DNA of 64,000 nt, from assembly GCF_934191625.1 (NCBI RefSeq), contig NZ_CAKPUG010000001.1, positions 558,001 to 622,000 of the forward strand. The letters run 5' to 3'. The translations under genes were made by a program, and so were the position numbers. Under the pieces are notes generated by a model. That model was not told the DNA's origin and did not search any database. It saw only the letters and a program-made list of their open reading frames with translations. Shown piece after piece: positions 38,099 to 47,428 of the stretch. Each line of letters begins with the position of its first letter. Position 1 is the first letter of the stretch. The DNA comes from an uncultured Lactococcus sp. (GTDB lineage: Bacteria; Bacillota; Bacilli; Lactobacillales; Streptococcaceae).

Positions 38099-39505
38099 AT
38101 GACAACTATTGATTTTACTGCAGAAGTAGAAAAGCGCAAAGACGCAATGCTCGAAGATTTGTTTGAACTTCTTCGTATCGATTCAGCAATGGACATGGAC
38201 AATGCGGACAAAGAAAACCCATTTGGCCCTGGACCTCGTAAAGCCCTTGACAAATTCTTGGAATTGGCTGAGCGTGATGGCTACCAAACTAAAAACTATG
38301 ATAACTACGTTGGTCACTTTGAATACGGTGAAGGCGACGAAGTTTTAGGTATCTTCGGCCACTTGGACGTTGTACCTGCTGGTTCTGGTTGGGATTCAAA
38401 CCCATTTGAACCTGAAATCCGTAATGGTAACCTTTACGCACGTGGAGCTTCAGACGATAAAGGCCCAACTATGGCGTGTTACTATGGTTTGAAAATCTTG
38501 AAAGACCTTGGTGTGCCATTGTCTAAAAAAATCCGTTTCATCGTTGGTACAAACGAAGAAACAGGTTGGAAAGATATGGATTACTACTTTGAACACTGTG
38601 AATTGCCATTGCCAGATTTCGGATTCTCACCAGATGCTGAGTTCCCAATCATCAATGGTGAAAAAGGTAATGTTACAGAATACCTTCACTTTGACGGAAA
38701 AAATGCTGGTGCTGTAGTACTTCACTCATTCAAAGCTGGTTTGGCTGAAAACATGGTTCCTGAATCTGCAACTGCAGTAATCTCAGGTGCGACAGACCTC
38801 CAAGAAAAATTGGAAGCTTTTGTAGCTGAAAATGCGGATAAAAACTTGCGTTTTGACCTTGAAGAAGCTGATGGTAAAGCAACAGTAACAGTTTATGGTA
38901 AATCTGCTCACGGTGCAATGCCATTTAAAGGGATTAACGGTGCAACTTACCTTGCTAAATTCCTTAACCAATTTGACTTTGAAGCTGGTGCCGCTGCATA
39001 CATTAAACTTGCTGCTGAAACATTGATCGATGACCACGAAGGTGAAAAATTAGGTACAGCCTACAATGATGACCTTATGGGTGCAACTTCAATGAACGCT
39101 GGTGTTTGGAACTTTGATGAAAACGGAGAAGGTACAATTGCATTGAACTTCCGCTTCCCACAAGGTACTGATCAACATAAGATCAAAGCAGTTCTTGAAG
39201 CTCTTGAGGGTGTAAAAGAAGTAACAATGAACGATCACGTTATGGAACCTCACTATGTACCAATGGAAGATGAACTTGTTTCTACATTGATTAGTGTTTA
39301 TGAAAAACACACTGGCCTTAAAGGTTACGAAACAGTAATTGGTGGTGGTACATTCGGTCGCCTCCTTAAACGTGGTGTGGCTTATGGCGCAATGTTTGAA
39401 GGCGAAGAAGACACAATGCACCAAGCAAATGAATACAAACCATTGGATGCACTTTTCAAATCAGCAGTTATCTATGCTGAAGCAATCTACGAATTGGCTA
39501 AATAA
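38099..39505 (+). CDS. pepV: Dipeptidase PepV, M20 family
   Basis: Zinc-dependent cytoplasmic dipeptidase with broad specificity. The 468-residue M20 enzyme shows the metal ligands and catalytic residues in [21 protein letters not shown], and [11 protein letters not shown], followed by the lid domain with [12 protein letters not shown] and a C-terminal metal His in MHQANEY. The start is the ATG at 38099 after GGAGG (38089-38093). Codon choice is noticeably more uniform than in neighbouring genes, which suggests high expression. Confidence 0.95.
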   Translation: MTTIDFTAEVEKRKDAMLEDLFELLRIDSAMDMDNADKENPFGPGPRKALDKFLELAERDGYQTKNYDNYVGHFEYGEGDEVLGIFGHLDVVPAGSGWDSNPFEPEIRNGNLYARGASDDKGPTMACYYGLKILKDLGVPLSKKIRFIVGTNEETGWKDMDYYFEHCELPLPDFGFSPDAEFPIINGEKGNVTEYLHFDGKNAGAVVLHSFKAGLAENMVPESATAVISGATDLQEKLEAFVAENADKNLRFDLEEADGKATVTVYGKSAHGAMPFKGINGATYLAKFLNQFDFEAGAAAYIKLAAETLIDDHEGEKLGTAYNDDLMGATSMNAGVWNFDENGEGTIALNFRFPQGTDQHKIKAVLEALEGVKEVTMNDHVMEPHYVPMEDELVSTLISVYEKHTGLKGYETVIGGGTFGRLLKRGVAYGAMFEGEEDTMHQANEYKPLDALFKSAVIYAEAIYELAK

Positions 39506-39517
39506 GTTTAGATATAT

Positions 39518-39544
39518 AAATCCCCTTACTGGGGATTTTTTATA
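39518..39544 (+). terminator. Terminator of pepV
   Basis: AAATCCCC and GGGGATTT with a TTACT loop and a T tract. Confidence 0.88.
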
Positions 39545-39680
39545 TCTTTTTTTCCTGTTGGATGAAATTTCATTTCAAATCTTTTTTTTGAAATATCAAG
39601 ATAAATACAGATAAACTTCAGTTTTACTGGGTTTATTTTTTTTTTGGTAAAAAATAAAGTAAAAAAAGACAAGTAAATTG

Positions 39681-39723
39681 TTGAAATAAAGTTTTGGTTA
39701 TGATAAAATGAATGCGTTAACAA
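39681..39723 (+). promoter_or_regulatory. Promoter of the mupG-murQ-murP operon with a CcpA cre site
   Basis: TTGAAA (39681-39686), 17 bases, TAAAAT (39704-39709), extended by TGA. ATGAATGCGTTAACAA (39708-39723) matches the cre consensus at every fixed position but one and covers the transcription start, the position for repression by CcpA. Confidence 0.78.
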
Positions 39724-39756
39724 AAGAAATAAAGTTTCAGAAATAGAGAGGTGTGT

Positions 39757-40818
39757 ATGTTTGGCTTTTCAATTTTTATGAATGAAAATCTTTCCACACA
39801 AGATATTCAATATATAAAAAGCATGAAACAAGCAGGGTTCAAAGGAATATTTACTTCGATGCATATTCCTGAAGATGATGCTCAAGCTTATAAAATGCGC
39901 TTAGAAAATTTAGGCGCTTGTGCTAAAGTAAACCAGTTGGAACTGATGGTAGATATTTCAGGAGAGGCTTTGCAGCGCGCAGGTTTCTCATTTGATCATT
40001 TAGAAGAACTTATTCAATGTGGTGTCACGGGCTTACGAATGGATTATCATATTGATAATCAACAAATTGCCCAAGCTAGTCATAAAATGAAAATTAGTTT
40101 AAATGCCAGCACTTTAGTAGAAGATGAAATCGGAGAGCTAAGGAGTTTAGGAGCTAATTTTGCTAATTTAGAAGCTTGGCACAACTACTATCCGCGACCC
40201 GAAACTGGACTGGATACGGATTATTTGTTCGAGCAGAATCAATGGTTGCAAAAATATGGTCTAAAGCGAGTTGCTTTTGTTGCTGGTGATGCCCAGAAAC
40301 GTTTACCTTTAAGGCTTGGACTTCCGACTCTCGAAAAGCATCGGAATATGCATCCGCTAGCTGCTGCACTTGATTTATTAAAGTATGGGACGGATGAAGT
40401 TTATATTGGAGATGGTGCATTAGCAGAAACAACGATCAATCAGTTCGAAAATTATATGCAGTGGGATAAAATCGTTCTACATGTAAAAAACAATGATTCA
40501 GTCTATTTTACTTCAGTTTTAGGAGAACATGACAATAGAAATGATCAATCTCCCGACTTAATCAGAAGCGCAAATGCTCGTTTTAAAAAGGTGGAACAGA
40601 TTCAAAAAGAGCACACAGAAACGCGTAATAAAGGTGCTGTAACACTTGATAATGAGTTGTATGGACGTTACATGGGTGAAACCCAAGTATGTAAAAAATC
40701 CCTTCCAGCTCATCCTAATATTAACGTTGTAGCATATGTTATCGAAAAGGACAGAGATTTACTGGATGTAATTTACTCGAAGCAAAAGTTTGAATTAAAA
40801 GAAAAGGAAATAAAATGA
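39757..40818 (+). CDS. mupG: 6-Phospho-N-acetylmuramidase MupG (DUF871)
   Basis: Cuts MurNAc-6-phosphate from phosphorylated GlcNAc-MurNAc or related muropeptide-derived disaccharides in cell-wall recycling. The 353-residue protein has the N-terminal TIM-barrel with MFGFSIFMNENLS, TGLRMDYHID and FANLEAWHNYYPRPETGLD, typical of the MupG (former DUF871) family, and a small C-terminal beta domain. It heads an operon with murQ and a PTS permease. The start is ATG 39757 behind AGAGAGG; the GTG six bases upstream overlaps that site. Confidence 0.9.
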   Translation: MFGFSIFMNENLSTQDIQYIKSMKQAGFKGIFTSMHIPEDDAQAYKMRLENLGACAKVNQLELMVDISGEALQRAGFSFDHLEELIQCGVTGLRMDYHIDNQQIAQASHKMKISLNASTLVEDEIGELRSLGANFANLEAWHNYYPRPETGLDTDYLFEQNQWLQKYGLKRVAFVAGDAQKRLPLRLGLPTLEKHRNMHPLAAALDLLKYGTDEVYIGDGALAETTINQFENYMQWDKIVLHVKNNDSVYFTSVLGEHDNRNDQSPDLIRSANARFKKVEQIQKEHTETRNKGAVTLDNELYGRYMGETQVCKKSLPAHPNINVVAYVIEKDRDLLDVIYSKQKFELKEKEIK

Positions 40819-41705
40819 ACTTAGAAAAATTGACAACGGAGCGCCGTAACGAAGAAACTTTTGGATTGGATGAAATGTCGGTCTCAACTGCTCTAGAAAA
40901 GATGAATAAGGAAGATAAAAAAGTTGCAGAAGCTGTAGAAAAAGCACTTCCGATGATTGAACCAGTTATTGAAAAAACGATTGAAAGTTTTAATCAAGGT
41001 GGCCGTCTTATTTACCTGGGCGCAGGAACAAGTGGACGTTTAGGGGTGCTTGATGCTGCAGAGTGTGTTCCGACTTTTGGAGTTGAAGCAAGTATGGTTG
41101 TAGGTCTTATTGCTGGGGGAGAAAAAGCAATGACTCTTGCTGTAGAAGGCGCAGAGGATGACTTTGAACTTGGAAAACAAGACCTGATAGACCTTGAATT
41201 GACTAAAAAAGACATGGTGATTGGGATTGCTGCAAGTGGTCGCACTCCTTATGTGATTGGCGCGCTTGATTATGCGAAGAGTATTGGTGCATATACGGGT
41301 TCTCTAGCATGTAATATGAATGCCGAAATTAGCCAACATGCTGACTTTCCTATTGAAGTAGACTGCGGTGCTGAATTTTTGACAGGATCAACCCGCCTCA
41401 AATCAGGTACTGCCCAAAAATTAATATTAAATATGATTTCGACCATTTCAATGATTGGTATTGGAAAAGTCTACAATAACTTAATGGTTGACGTGCGTCC
41501 GACAAATGAGAAATTAGTGGAGCGTAGCAAACGTATCATTATGCAAGCTACAGATTGTGATTATGAAACAGCAGAACAAACCTTTATCCAAGCGGGAGAA
41601 GATGTTAAGCTGGCGATTGTCATGATTTTAACCAATAGTGCAAAAGATGAGGCGCAAGAAAAACTCGTACAGGCAAAAGGTTTCATTAAAAATACATTGA
41701 GCTAA
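40815..41705 (+). CDS. murQ: N-acetylmuramic acid 6-phosphate etherase
   Basis: Cleaves the lactyl ether of MurNAc-6-phosphate to give GlcNAc-6-phosphate and D-lactate. The 296-residue SIS-domain protein has GGRLIYLGAGTSGRLGVLDAAE (phosphate loop; GAGTSGRLG) near residue 60 and IAASGRTPYVIGAL, plus LTGSTRLKSGTAQK, all diagnostic. It overlaps mupG by four bases (ATGA). D-lactate produced here could be substrate for a D-2-hydroxyacid dehydrogenase such as the one at 32.6 kb (speculative). Confidence 0.96.
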   Translation: MNLEKLTTERRNEETFGLDEMSVSTALEKMNKEDKKVAEAVEKALPMIEPVIEKTIESFNQGGRLIYLGAGTSGRLGVLDAAECVPTFGVEASMVVGLIAGGEKAMTLAVEGAEDDFELGKQDLIDLELTKKDMVIGIAASGRTPYVIGALDYAKSIGAYTGSLACNMNAEISQHADFPIEVDCGAEFLTGSTRLKSGTAQKLILNMISTISMIGIGKVYNNLMVDVRPTNEKLVERSKRIIMQATDCDYETAEQTFIQAGEDVKLAIVMILTNSAKDEAQEKLVQAKGFIKNTLS

Positions 41706-41728
41706 TAAATAAAAATTAGGAGATGAAG

Positions 41729-43654
41729 ATGGCAGAAGATAAAGTAACACGTATTGCACGGCAAATTTACGAAGAAATTGGTGGTCCAGAAAACGTTCAA
41801 AGTTTAGTTCATTGTATGACGCGCGTTCGACTTTCAATGATTGACGAAACAAAAGTAAATCTTGAAAAACTCAAAGCTATTGATGGTGTTATGGGTGTTG
41901 TTGAGGGTGAAACATTACAAGTTATTGTTGGTCCAGGTACAGTAAACAAGGTGGCTCAAAAAATGGTTGATACAGTGGGCGTTAAACTTGGTGAACAGTT
42001 TCCTAATACATCAGGTCTTAGCCTTGAAGAGCGTGCGGCACAAACAAAAAAAGCAGCCAAGGAAAAATACAATAAACCTTCAAAAATAAAAGAAGTGCTG
42101 AACTCGATTTCACGTATTTTTACACCTTTAATTCCTGCCTTTGTAGGTGCCGGACTTATTGGTGGTATTGCTTCGATTCTTGCAAATTTGATAACAGCAG
42201 GTACGATTGATGGTGCGACTTTTGCACAGATTGTTGCTGTCCTAGGTGTGATTCAAAAGGGTATCTTCGCCTACTTGGTAATCTATGTGGGGATTAATGC
42301 AGCAACCGAGTTTGGAGCTACACCTTCACTTGGTGGAGTTATTGGTGCTGTGACTATGTTGACTGGGATTACACCAGAAGCACCAATTAACAATATCTTT
42401 ACAGGGCAGCCATTATCTGCGCAACAAGGGGGGATTATTGGTGTTATCTTTGCCGTATGGCTCTTATCACTTGTAGAAAAGAATTTACGAAAAGTAATTC
42501 CCGATTCGATTGATATTATCGTTACGCCAACACTTTCTCTCCTGGCGATTGGTCTTTTGACAATTTTTTTCATCATGCCAGTTGCTGGAACTATTTCAAC
42601 ATCTTTAGTAGGCGGAATTAATGCAGTACTTAATGTAGGCGGTGGATTTGCTGGATTCCTTTTAGGAGCCCTCTTCTTGCCAATGGTTATGTTTGGTTTA
42701 CATCAAATACTTACACCGATTCACATTGAAATGATTGATAAGACGGGTTCTACAACCTTGCTTCCAATCCTTGCTATGGCTGGAGCGGGTCAAGTTGGTG
42801 CAGCTTTGGCCCTCTGGGTACGTTTGCGAAAAAATAAAGAGTTCGCAGAAATTGTCAAAGGTGCTTTACCTGTAGGGTTCTTAGGTATTGGTGAACCTCT
42901 TATTTATGGTGTCACACTTCCGATGGGGCGTCCATTTATTACAGCTTGTATTGGTGGCGGTATTGGCGGTGCCATTATCGGATCACTTGGTCATGTCGGT
43001 GCAATTGCTATCGGTCCAAGTGGGATTGCTTTAATTCCTTTGATTGCGGATAACCGTTGGTTGATTTACGTATTTGGCTTAATTGGTGGTTACGTTGGTG
43101 GTTTTGTTGCGACCTACTTCTTCGGCATTCCTCAATCTGAAAAAGATAAAGCAGACAACTATGTAGATGAAGAAACAGCAACACCATCTATTGTTGCAAA
43201 TCTTGATAAAACAGTTGCTTCACCAATGTCAGGGCAAATTATTCCTTTAGCGAAAGTAGAAGATGAAGTTTTTTCTAAAGGAATGCTCGGGCAAGGTTTT
43301 GGTATTCAGCCTCGTGATGGGAAAGTTTTTGCACCATTTGATGGTACAGTGACGACAGTTTTCCCTACTAAACATGCGATTGGGTTACTTAGTGACTCCG
43401 GTGTAGAAGTGTTAATTCATGTGGGCTTAGATACAGTGTCATTAGAGGGTAAGCCTTTCATTGCTAAAGTAACAGATGGAAGTAGGATTGCTAAAGGCGA
43501 CTTACTTTTAGAAGCAGATTTAAAGATGATTGAAGATGCTCATTTGTCACCAGTAACCTTAGTTGTTGTTACGAATTCTGATGAATTTAAACATATCTAT
43601 GTTGAAGCTCCTGAAGAAGTAGCTCCTGGCGAGCAAGTTATCATTGCAGAATAA
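41729..43654 (+). CDS. murP: PTS permease EIIBCA, probably for N-acetylmuramic acid
   Basis: Phosphorylating importer with EIIB (Cys29 in [12 protein letters not shown]), EIIC (about residues 110-470, with [12 protein letters not shown]) and a fused C-terminal EIIA (about 490-641, phospho-His in [10 protein letters not shown]). E. coli MurP lacks its own EIIA, so the fused domain is a difference. The specificity is taken from the operon, with MupG and MurQ upstream; a MurNAc-containing disaccharide is also possible because MupG acts on phosphorylated disaccharides. I choose ATG 41729, six bases after AGGAG; the ATG at 41723 is too close. Confidence 0.85.
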   Translation: MAEDKVTRIARQIYEEIGGPENVQSLVHCMTRVRLSMIDETKVNLEKLKAIDGVMGVVEGETLQVIVGPGTVNKVAQKMVDTVGVKLGEQFPNTSGLSLEERAAQTKKAAKEKYNKPSKIKEVLNSISRIFTPLIPAFVGAGLIGGIASILANLITAGTIDGATFAQIVAVLGVIQKGIFAYLVIYVGINAATEFGATPSLGGVIGAVTMLTGITPEAPINNIFTGQPLSAQQGGIIGVIFAVWLLSLVEKNLRKVIPDSIDIIVTPTLSLLAIGLLTIFFIMPVAGTISTSLVGGINAVLNVGGGFAGFLLGALFLPMVMFGLHQILTPIHIEMIDKTGSTTLLPILAMAGAGQVGAALALWVRLRKNKEFAEIVKGALPVGFLGIGEPLIYGVTLPMGRPFITACIGGGIGGAIIGSLGHVGAIAIGPSGIALIPLIADNRWLIYVFGLIGGYVGGFVATYFFGIPQSEKDKADNYVDEETATPSIVANLDKTVASPMSGQIIPLAKVEDEVFSKGMLGQGFGIQPRDGKVFAPFDGTVTTVFPTKHAIGLLSDSGVEVLIHVGLDTVSLEGKPFIAKVTDGSRIAKGDLLLEADLKMIEDAHLSPVTLVVVTNSDEFKHIYVEAPEEVAPGEQVIIAE

Positions 43655-43656
43655 AA

Positions 43657-43688
43657 AAATAGGTTGGGTGGAAGCTCAGCCTATTTTC
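43657..43688 (+). terminator. Terminator of the mup/mur operon
   Basis: AAATAGGTTG and CAGCCTATTT pair (one G-T) with a ten-base loop; T tract short. Confidence 0.7.
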
Positions 43689-43757
43689 CATTCTTTAAGC
43701 TTTAAATAAGAAGAATGATTTTAAATAAAGTATCTGAAAATTTGGTATAATAGAAAA

Positions 43758-44120
43758 ATGATCTACGGTATAGGAACAGATAATGTCGAGATATCGCGCA
43801 TTGTCCAAGCATTAGAACGCAATGATAAATTTGCCCAGCGCGTCTTGACAACAAAGGAGTTTGCTCATTTTGCAAGGTTTACTTCAAAAAAACGTCAAGC
43901 GGAATACTTAGCGGGACGTTGGGCAGCAAAAGAAGCCTTTTCAAAAGCTTTAGGAACAGGTTTTGATAGTCAGCTTTCCTTTCATCATATAGAAATTTCT
44001 AAAAATGAAAAAGGCAAACCATATTTTCTAGAACACCCTTTTGCTGGGCAAGCACACTTGAGTATTTCACATAGTAATCTAGAAGCAGTTGCTATGGTTG
44101 TTCTTGAAAGCAAAGATTGA
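43758..44120 (+). CDS. acpS: Holo-[acyl-carrier-protein] synthase
   Basis: Transfers phosphopantetheine from CoA to acyl carrier protein. The 120-residue trimeric-type enzyme has the Mg-binding Asp in [11 protein letters not shown] and the Glu in [15 protein letters not shown]. The start ATG is exactly six bases after TGgTATAAT (43743-43751), with no ribosome-binding site; likely leaderless. The alr gene follows after 22 bases, a pairing common in Firmicutes. Confidence 0.95.
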   Translation: MIYGIGTDNVEISRIVQALERNDKFAQRVLTTKEFAHFARFTSKKRQAEYLAGRWAAKEAFSKALGTGFDSQLSFHHIEISKNEKGKPYFLEHPFAGQAHLSISHSNLEAVAMVVLESKD

Positions 44121-44142
44121 GTATAAAAAGAAGGTAAATGTT

Positions 44143-45255
44143 ATGAAAGCAGCACCACATCGCCACACACCAGCGATTATTAAATTATCCGCAATTGAAA
44201 ATAATGTCAAAAAAATGCGTGAACATATCGGTGACAAGCCAGAACTTTGGGCTGTTGTGAAAGCCAATGCTTATGGTCACGGAGCAGTTGCTGTTGCACA
44301 GCATATTGATGGTCTTGTAGATGGTTTTTGTGTGTCCAACTTTGATGAAGCCATCGAGTTACGCCAACAATTAATTATTAAACCTATACTTGTACTATCC
44401 GGTATTGTACCTGATCATGCAGAAATTGCGGCCAGTCAGCATATTACCTTAACAGCGCCTAGTTTAAAGTGGCTCCAACAAGTTATTGATTCAAATAAGA
44501 ATAAACACTTCTCACGTTTGCGAATTCATATTGCTGTTGATACAGGCATGGGCCGTATTGGAGTGACCACAGCTGAAGAAGCAAATCAAATTATCGAGCT
44601 AGCGGATCAGTATAATATTAGCGTGCGAGGAATCTTTACACATTATGCTACTGCTGATGAAGAAGATACGACACAATTTAAAGAACAAAAGGCAAAATTT
44701 GATGCTTTAGTCAGTCAATTGAGTCGTCGTCCAAAATATGTCCATTCGACAAATTCTGCCGCTGGCCTGTGGCAAAATCAAGAAGTGCAAGATATTGAGC
44801 GTATTGGTCTTGCAATGTATGGTTTAAATCCAAGCGGCGAGGAACTCCCTCTCCCATATGAGTTGGAACCTGCTTTAAGCTTGCATTCTGAGTTGACACA
44901 TGTTAAAAAAATCCACAAAGGAGATACTGTCGGTTACGGGGCAACTTTCCGTGCGGAGGAAGATACCTATGTAGGAACAGTTTCTATTGGTTATGCTGAT
45001 GGTTGGACCCGAGATATGCAAGGATTTAAGGTTATTGTGGATGGCCAATACTGTGAAATTATTGGTCGGATTTCGATGGACCAAATGACAATACGCTTGC
45101 CGAAAAACTATGAAATGGGAACACAAGTCACTCTAATCGGTAAGAATGGAGACAAAGAGATTACTGTTCAAGATATCGCCAATTGGCGCCATACAATTGG
45201 TTATGAAGTCATCTGTCTTTTATCGGACAGAATTTACCGCGTCTATGAAGAATGA
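44143..45255 (+). CDS. alr: Alanine racemase
   Basis: PLP enzyme making D-alanine for peptidoglycan. The 370-residue protein has the cofactor Lys in VVKANAYGHGA and the catalytic Tyr of the other monomer in VGYGATFRAEED, with the Arg/Asp region GMGRIGV. The start is the ATG at 44143 after AGAAGGT; the longer frame starting at 44089 lies within acpS. Cotranscribed with acpS and ended by a hairpin that includes its last codons. Confidence 0.96.
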   Translation: MKAAPHRHTPAIIKLSAIENNVKKMREHIGDKPELWAVVKANAYGHGAVAVAQHIDGLVDGFCVSNFDEAIELRQQLIIKPILVLSGIVPDHAEIAASQHITLTAPSLKWLQQVIDSNKNKHFSRLRIHIAVDTGMGRIGVTTAEEANQIIELADQYNISVRGIFTHYATADEEDTTQFKEQKAKFDALVSQLSRRPKYVHSTNSAAGLWQNQEVQDIERIGLAMYGLNPSGEELPLPYELEPALSLHSELTHVKKIHKGDTVGYGATFRAEEDTYVGTVSIGYADGWTRDMQGFKVIVDGQYCEIIGRISMDQMTIRLPKNYEMGTQVTLIGKNGDKEITVQDIANWRHTIGYEVICLLSDRIYRVYEE

Positions 45256-45280
45256 AAGCTGCTTTTGCGCGGCTTTTTTT
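45255..45280 (+). terminator. Terminator of acpS-alr
   Basis: AAAGCTGC and GCGGCTTT with a loop of six bases, seven T. Confidence 0.85.
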
Positions 45281-45321
45281 CATTACATTTACATTTAAAA
45301 ATAAGTCCTAAGTTGAGTAAT

Positions 45322-45349
45322 TTGACAAAGGCTTTAAAAATGATATAAT
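45322..45349 (+). promoter_or_regulatory. Promoter of the spx-family gene
   Basis: TTGACA (45322-45327), 16 bases, TATAAT (45344-45349) with TGA ahead: close to consensus, implying strong expression. Confidence 0.72.
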
Positions 45350-45397
45350 TATATTAAATACAGATGAGATAAAATTAAGAAAAGTGAGGAAAGGGAT

Positions 45398-45829
45398 ATG
45401 ATTAAAGTATATACTGTCATGGCTTGCAGTTCTTGCAAAAAAGCCAAAGAGTGGCTGACGAATCACGAGTTAGAATTCGAAGAAATCAACTTGATAACTG
45501 ATAAAATCGATCCCGAAGATTTTCTTAAGATTTTCTCTTTAACTGAAAATGGGACTGAGGAAATTATATCCACTAGAAGCCGTGCTTATAAGCGTTTATC
45601 TCTAGATTTTGAGAAGCTTTCCCTTCATGAGCTAGTCAAAATAATTGAAGAAAATCGTACATTATTGCGTCGTCCTTTGATTCTTGACGATAAAAGATTA
45701 CAAGTGGGATACAATGAAGATGATATTCGGAAATTTTTACCACGTTCAGTTCGACGAGTTGAAATGCTTGAAGCGACACATAATATCCGTAAATTAGATA
45801 TCGAACGAACACTGGAAGAACAAGCATAA
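45398..45829 (+). CDS. spx: Spx-family redox-sensing transcriptional regulator
   Basis: An ArsC-fold protein that binds the RNA polymerase alpha C-terminal domain. The 143 residues begin IKVYTVMACSSCKKAKEWL, with the CxxC redox switch at Cys10 and Cys13. The Spx signature RRPLILDDKRLQVGYNEDDIRKFLPR-type segment follows residue 95, which separates it from arsenate reductases. Lactococci encode several Spx paralogues (L. lactis has seven), so the individual role is open. Strong promoter, own terminator, ribosome-binding site GAGGAAAGGG. Confidence 0.9.
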   Translation: MIKVYTVMACSSCKKAKEWLTNHELEFEEINLITDKIDPEDFLKIFSLTENGTEEIISTRSRAYKRLSLDFEKLSLHELVKIIEENRTLLRRPLILDDKRLQVGYNEDDIRKFLPRSVRRVEMLEATHNIRKLDIERTLEEQA

Positions 45830-45832
45830 GAT

Positions 45833-45866
45833 AAAAATGGAACAAAAAATGTTTCATTTTTTTTTG
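45833..45866 (+). terminator. Terminator of spx
   Basis: AAAATGGAACA and TGTTTCATTTT pair across AAAAA; nine T follow. Confidence 0.85.
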
Positions 45867-45940
45867 TGTAGTTCATCAAAAAAAGGTTTTTCATTCCTGT
45901 TCATGTTATAATTTAATAATCAAATTAAAAAGAGGGAACA

Positions 45941-46648
45941 ATGAAAAACTATATTATTTGGTTGAAACATGAACTCAAATCTATTAATACAGCTGGCAGC
46001 GTAATGCTGGCTTTTATCATAGGCGTACAACTAGCTTTTTTTCTCACGGCACCAATTACATTGCTATCTGTGATTACACTTTTTGCGACTCTTGTAGGCT
46101 CGGCTTGTACGGTCTATATGATGATTGGACGGCCGATTAATGGTTTACTTGGATTAATTAGCGCTTTCGGCTTTATTTATATTAATTGGACTGCAGGACA
46201 TTATGCTTCTGTTTTAGATCAAATCGTCTTTATCGCCTTTATTGATATTCCTTTAATCCTGACTTGGAAAACCTGGGGACATCGTATTGAAAACGGCGTG
46301 AAGTTTATGTCGGTTAAAGGTTGGTTTATTGCAATAGCTTTAATGCTAATCGCTTGGTGGCCGATGATGCAAATTTACGCGCATTTGGGAGATACAAATC
46401 CGATGTGGGATTCTATTACACTAATTATTGGAGCAACGGCTTCATTACTCGTATTCAAGGGATACGGAGACAGTTATTCTTTATGGTTGCTTTCTAATAT
46501 TGTAACTATTGTATTGTGGGCGACAGCATTTGCACAAGGCTACTCTGCTAGTGCATTACCGATGCTTCTCACAATCATCTTCTATTTGGCTACAGCTCTA
46601 TATGGGAAATATTTTTCAGTATGGAAAAGAGCAAACAAAAAAAACTAG
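45941..46648 (+). CDS. pnuC: Nicotinamide riboside/mononucleotide transporter PnuC
   Basis: A 235-residue membrane carrier for vitamin B3 ribosides. It has seven or so helices, and the PnuC motifs INWTAGHYASVLDQ (near residue 84) and IDIPLILTWKTW line the substrate pore. No NAD-kinase or ribosyltransferase gene adjoins. A TGtTATAAT at about 45904-45912 is the likely promoter, with GAGGGAA as ribosome-binding site. I see no NAD riboswitch in the short leader. Confidence 0.9.
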   Translation: MKNYIIWLKHELKSINTAGSVMLAFIIGVQLAFFLTAPITLLSVITLFATLVGSACTVYMMIGRPINGLLGLISAFGFIYINWTAGHYASVLDQIVFIAFIDIPLILTWKTWGHRIENGVKFMSVKGWFIAIALMLIAWWPMMQIYAHLGDTNPMWDSITLIIGATASLLVFKGYGDSYSLWLLSNIVTIVLWATAFAQGYSASALPMLLTIIFYLATALYGKYFSVWKRANKKN

Positions 46649-46667
46649 ACTAAAGCTAGTTTTTTTA
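46641..46667. terminator. Terminator of pnuC, possibly shared with the opposing SMR gene
   Basis: AAACTAG and CTAGTTT with seven T; the stop codon of pnuC is inside the stem. Confidence 0.8.
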
Positions 46668-46692
46668 TTTTCCTTTTAAAAAGCTGGACAGC

Positions 46693-47013
46693 TTAATGGC
46701 CACTAGTAACTTTTATTCCGATCAGTCCAACAACAAGCATCAGAACAAAGAACCAAGTCAGTGAAGGGACCTTGTCCTTAAAGATAAGGGCCCCTACTAA
46801 GATAGCCCCGACAGCTCCAATTCCTGTCCAGATAGGATAAGCTATCCCTAAGGGAAGTTTCTTCATAGCTAAGGTCAAAAATCCAAAACTAACAAGCATC
46901 CCGATAATTGTTAAAATATCATACTTGATTATGGAAAAACCTTGACTTAATTTCATTGTTGAAGCCCAAACAACTTCAAAGATTCCCGCAAGAAATAAAA
47001 AGATCCACGACAT
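46693..47013 (-). CDS. sugE: Small multidrug resistance protein, Gdx (SugE) guanidinium-exporter type
   Basis: A 106-residue, four-helix antiporter that works as an antiparallel dimer. The essential Glu13 and adjacent Trp are in GIFEVVWAS. The segment PLGIAYPIWTGIGAVGAILVG, with WTGIGAVG, is the Gdx/SugE signature, which in characterised members goes with guanidinium export and not with broad drug efflux. The start is the ATG at 47011-47013 behind AAAGAGGTG. The leader is about 170 bases long and contains an intrinsic terminator, so expression is probably controlled by RNA structure. Confidence 0.88.
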   Translation of the reverse strand: MSWIFLFLAGIFEVVWASTMKLSQGFSIIKYDILTIIGMLVSFGFLTLAMKKLPLGIAYPIWTGIGAVGAILVGALIFKDKVPSLTWFFVLMLVVGLIGIKVTSGH

Positions 47014-47035
47014 ATTACACCTCTTTCGCAAAGAT

Positions 47036-47217
47036 AATTGAGCTAGCTTTTAAGGACCAGAAAAGCGCTAGCAAGTGATAAACAAAAAGAGTCATGTCAA
47101 CTAACCACAAGGCCTAAGGTTAGTTGGCATGACTCTAATAAGCATCGCTCCGGCGAGTGATACTTTAGTCCTTCTTTATTATATTATCATTATTTCACAT
47201 TTGCTATCTGAGGTCAA
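47036..47217 (-). promoter_or_regulatory. Promoter and terminator-containing leader of the Gdx gene, candidate riboswitch
   Basis: On the minus strand: -35 TTGACC (47217-47212), 17 bases, -10 AATAAT (47194-47189). The leader then has a first hairpin (47165-47140; arms AAGTATC and GATGCTT, CTC/GAG inner pairs, GCCG loop), a second long hairpin (47135-47089; 18-base arms with one mismatch, loop containing AGGCCT) followed by TTTTTGTTT, and further on a hairpin with GCTAGC arms before the ribosome-binding site. AAGGAC at the 5' end can pair with GTCCTT after the terminator. The GCC of loop one could pair with GGC of loop two. Confidence 0.7.
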
Positions 47218-47269
47218 GTTCTAGACTTGCGAGGTATTAAATGACCAGTAAAGAGAGAAGGAATAAAAC

Positions 47270-47330
47270 TGCTATAATAAAAACAGATAAATTTAAACAA
47301 AAAAAGGAGCCCATAGTAAAATTACTATGG
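47270..47330 (+). promoter_or_regulatory. Promoter and hairpin leader of the decayed permease gene
   Basis: TGcTATAAT (47270-47278) is followed, about 25 bases into the predicted transcript, by AGGAGC and a perfect eight-pair hairpin (CCATAGTA / TACTATGG, 47311-47330). No reading frame explains it; the leader runs about 145 bases to the old start codon. Confidence 0.5.
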
Positions 47331-47428
47331 ACACCGGGTTGATTTATACTTTTATTCTATCACTATATTTTTAGTTTAGCTGACTATTTGATTATAGTTT
47401 TGAAAAGCTAAGATAGTGGAGAATGTAA

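Noticed and set aside
47036..47217. Guanidine-I, -II or -III riboswitch in the Gdx leader
   Set aside because: The conserved segments of these classes, as I know them (for example the paired ACGR loops of class II), are not present.
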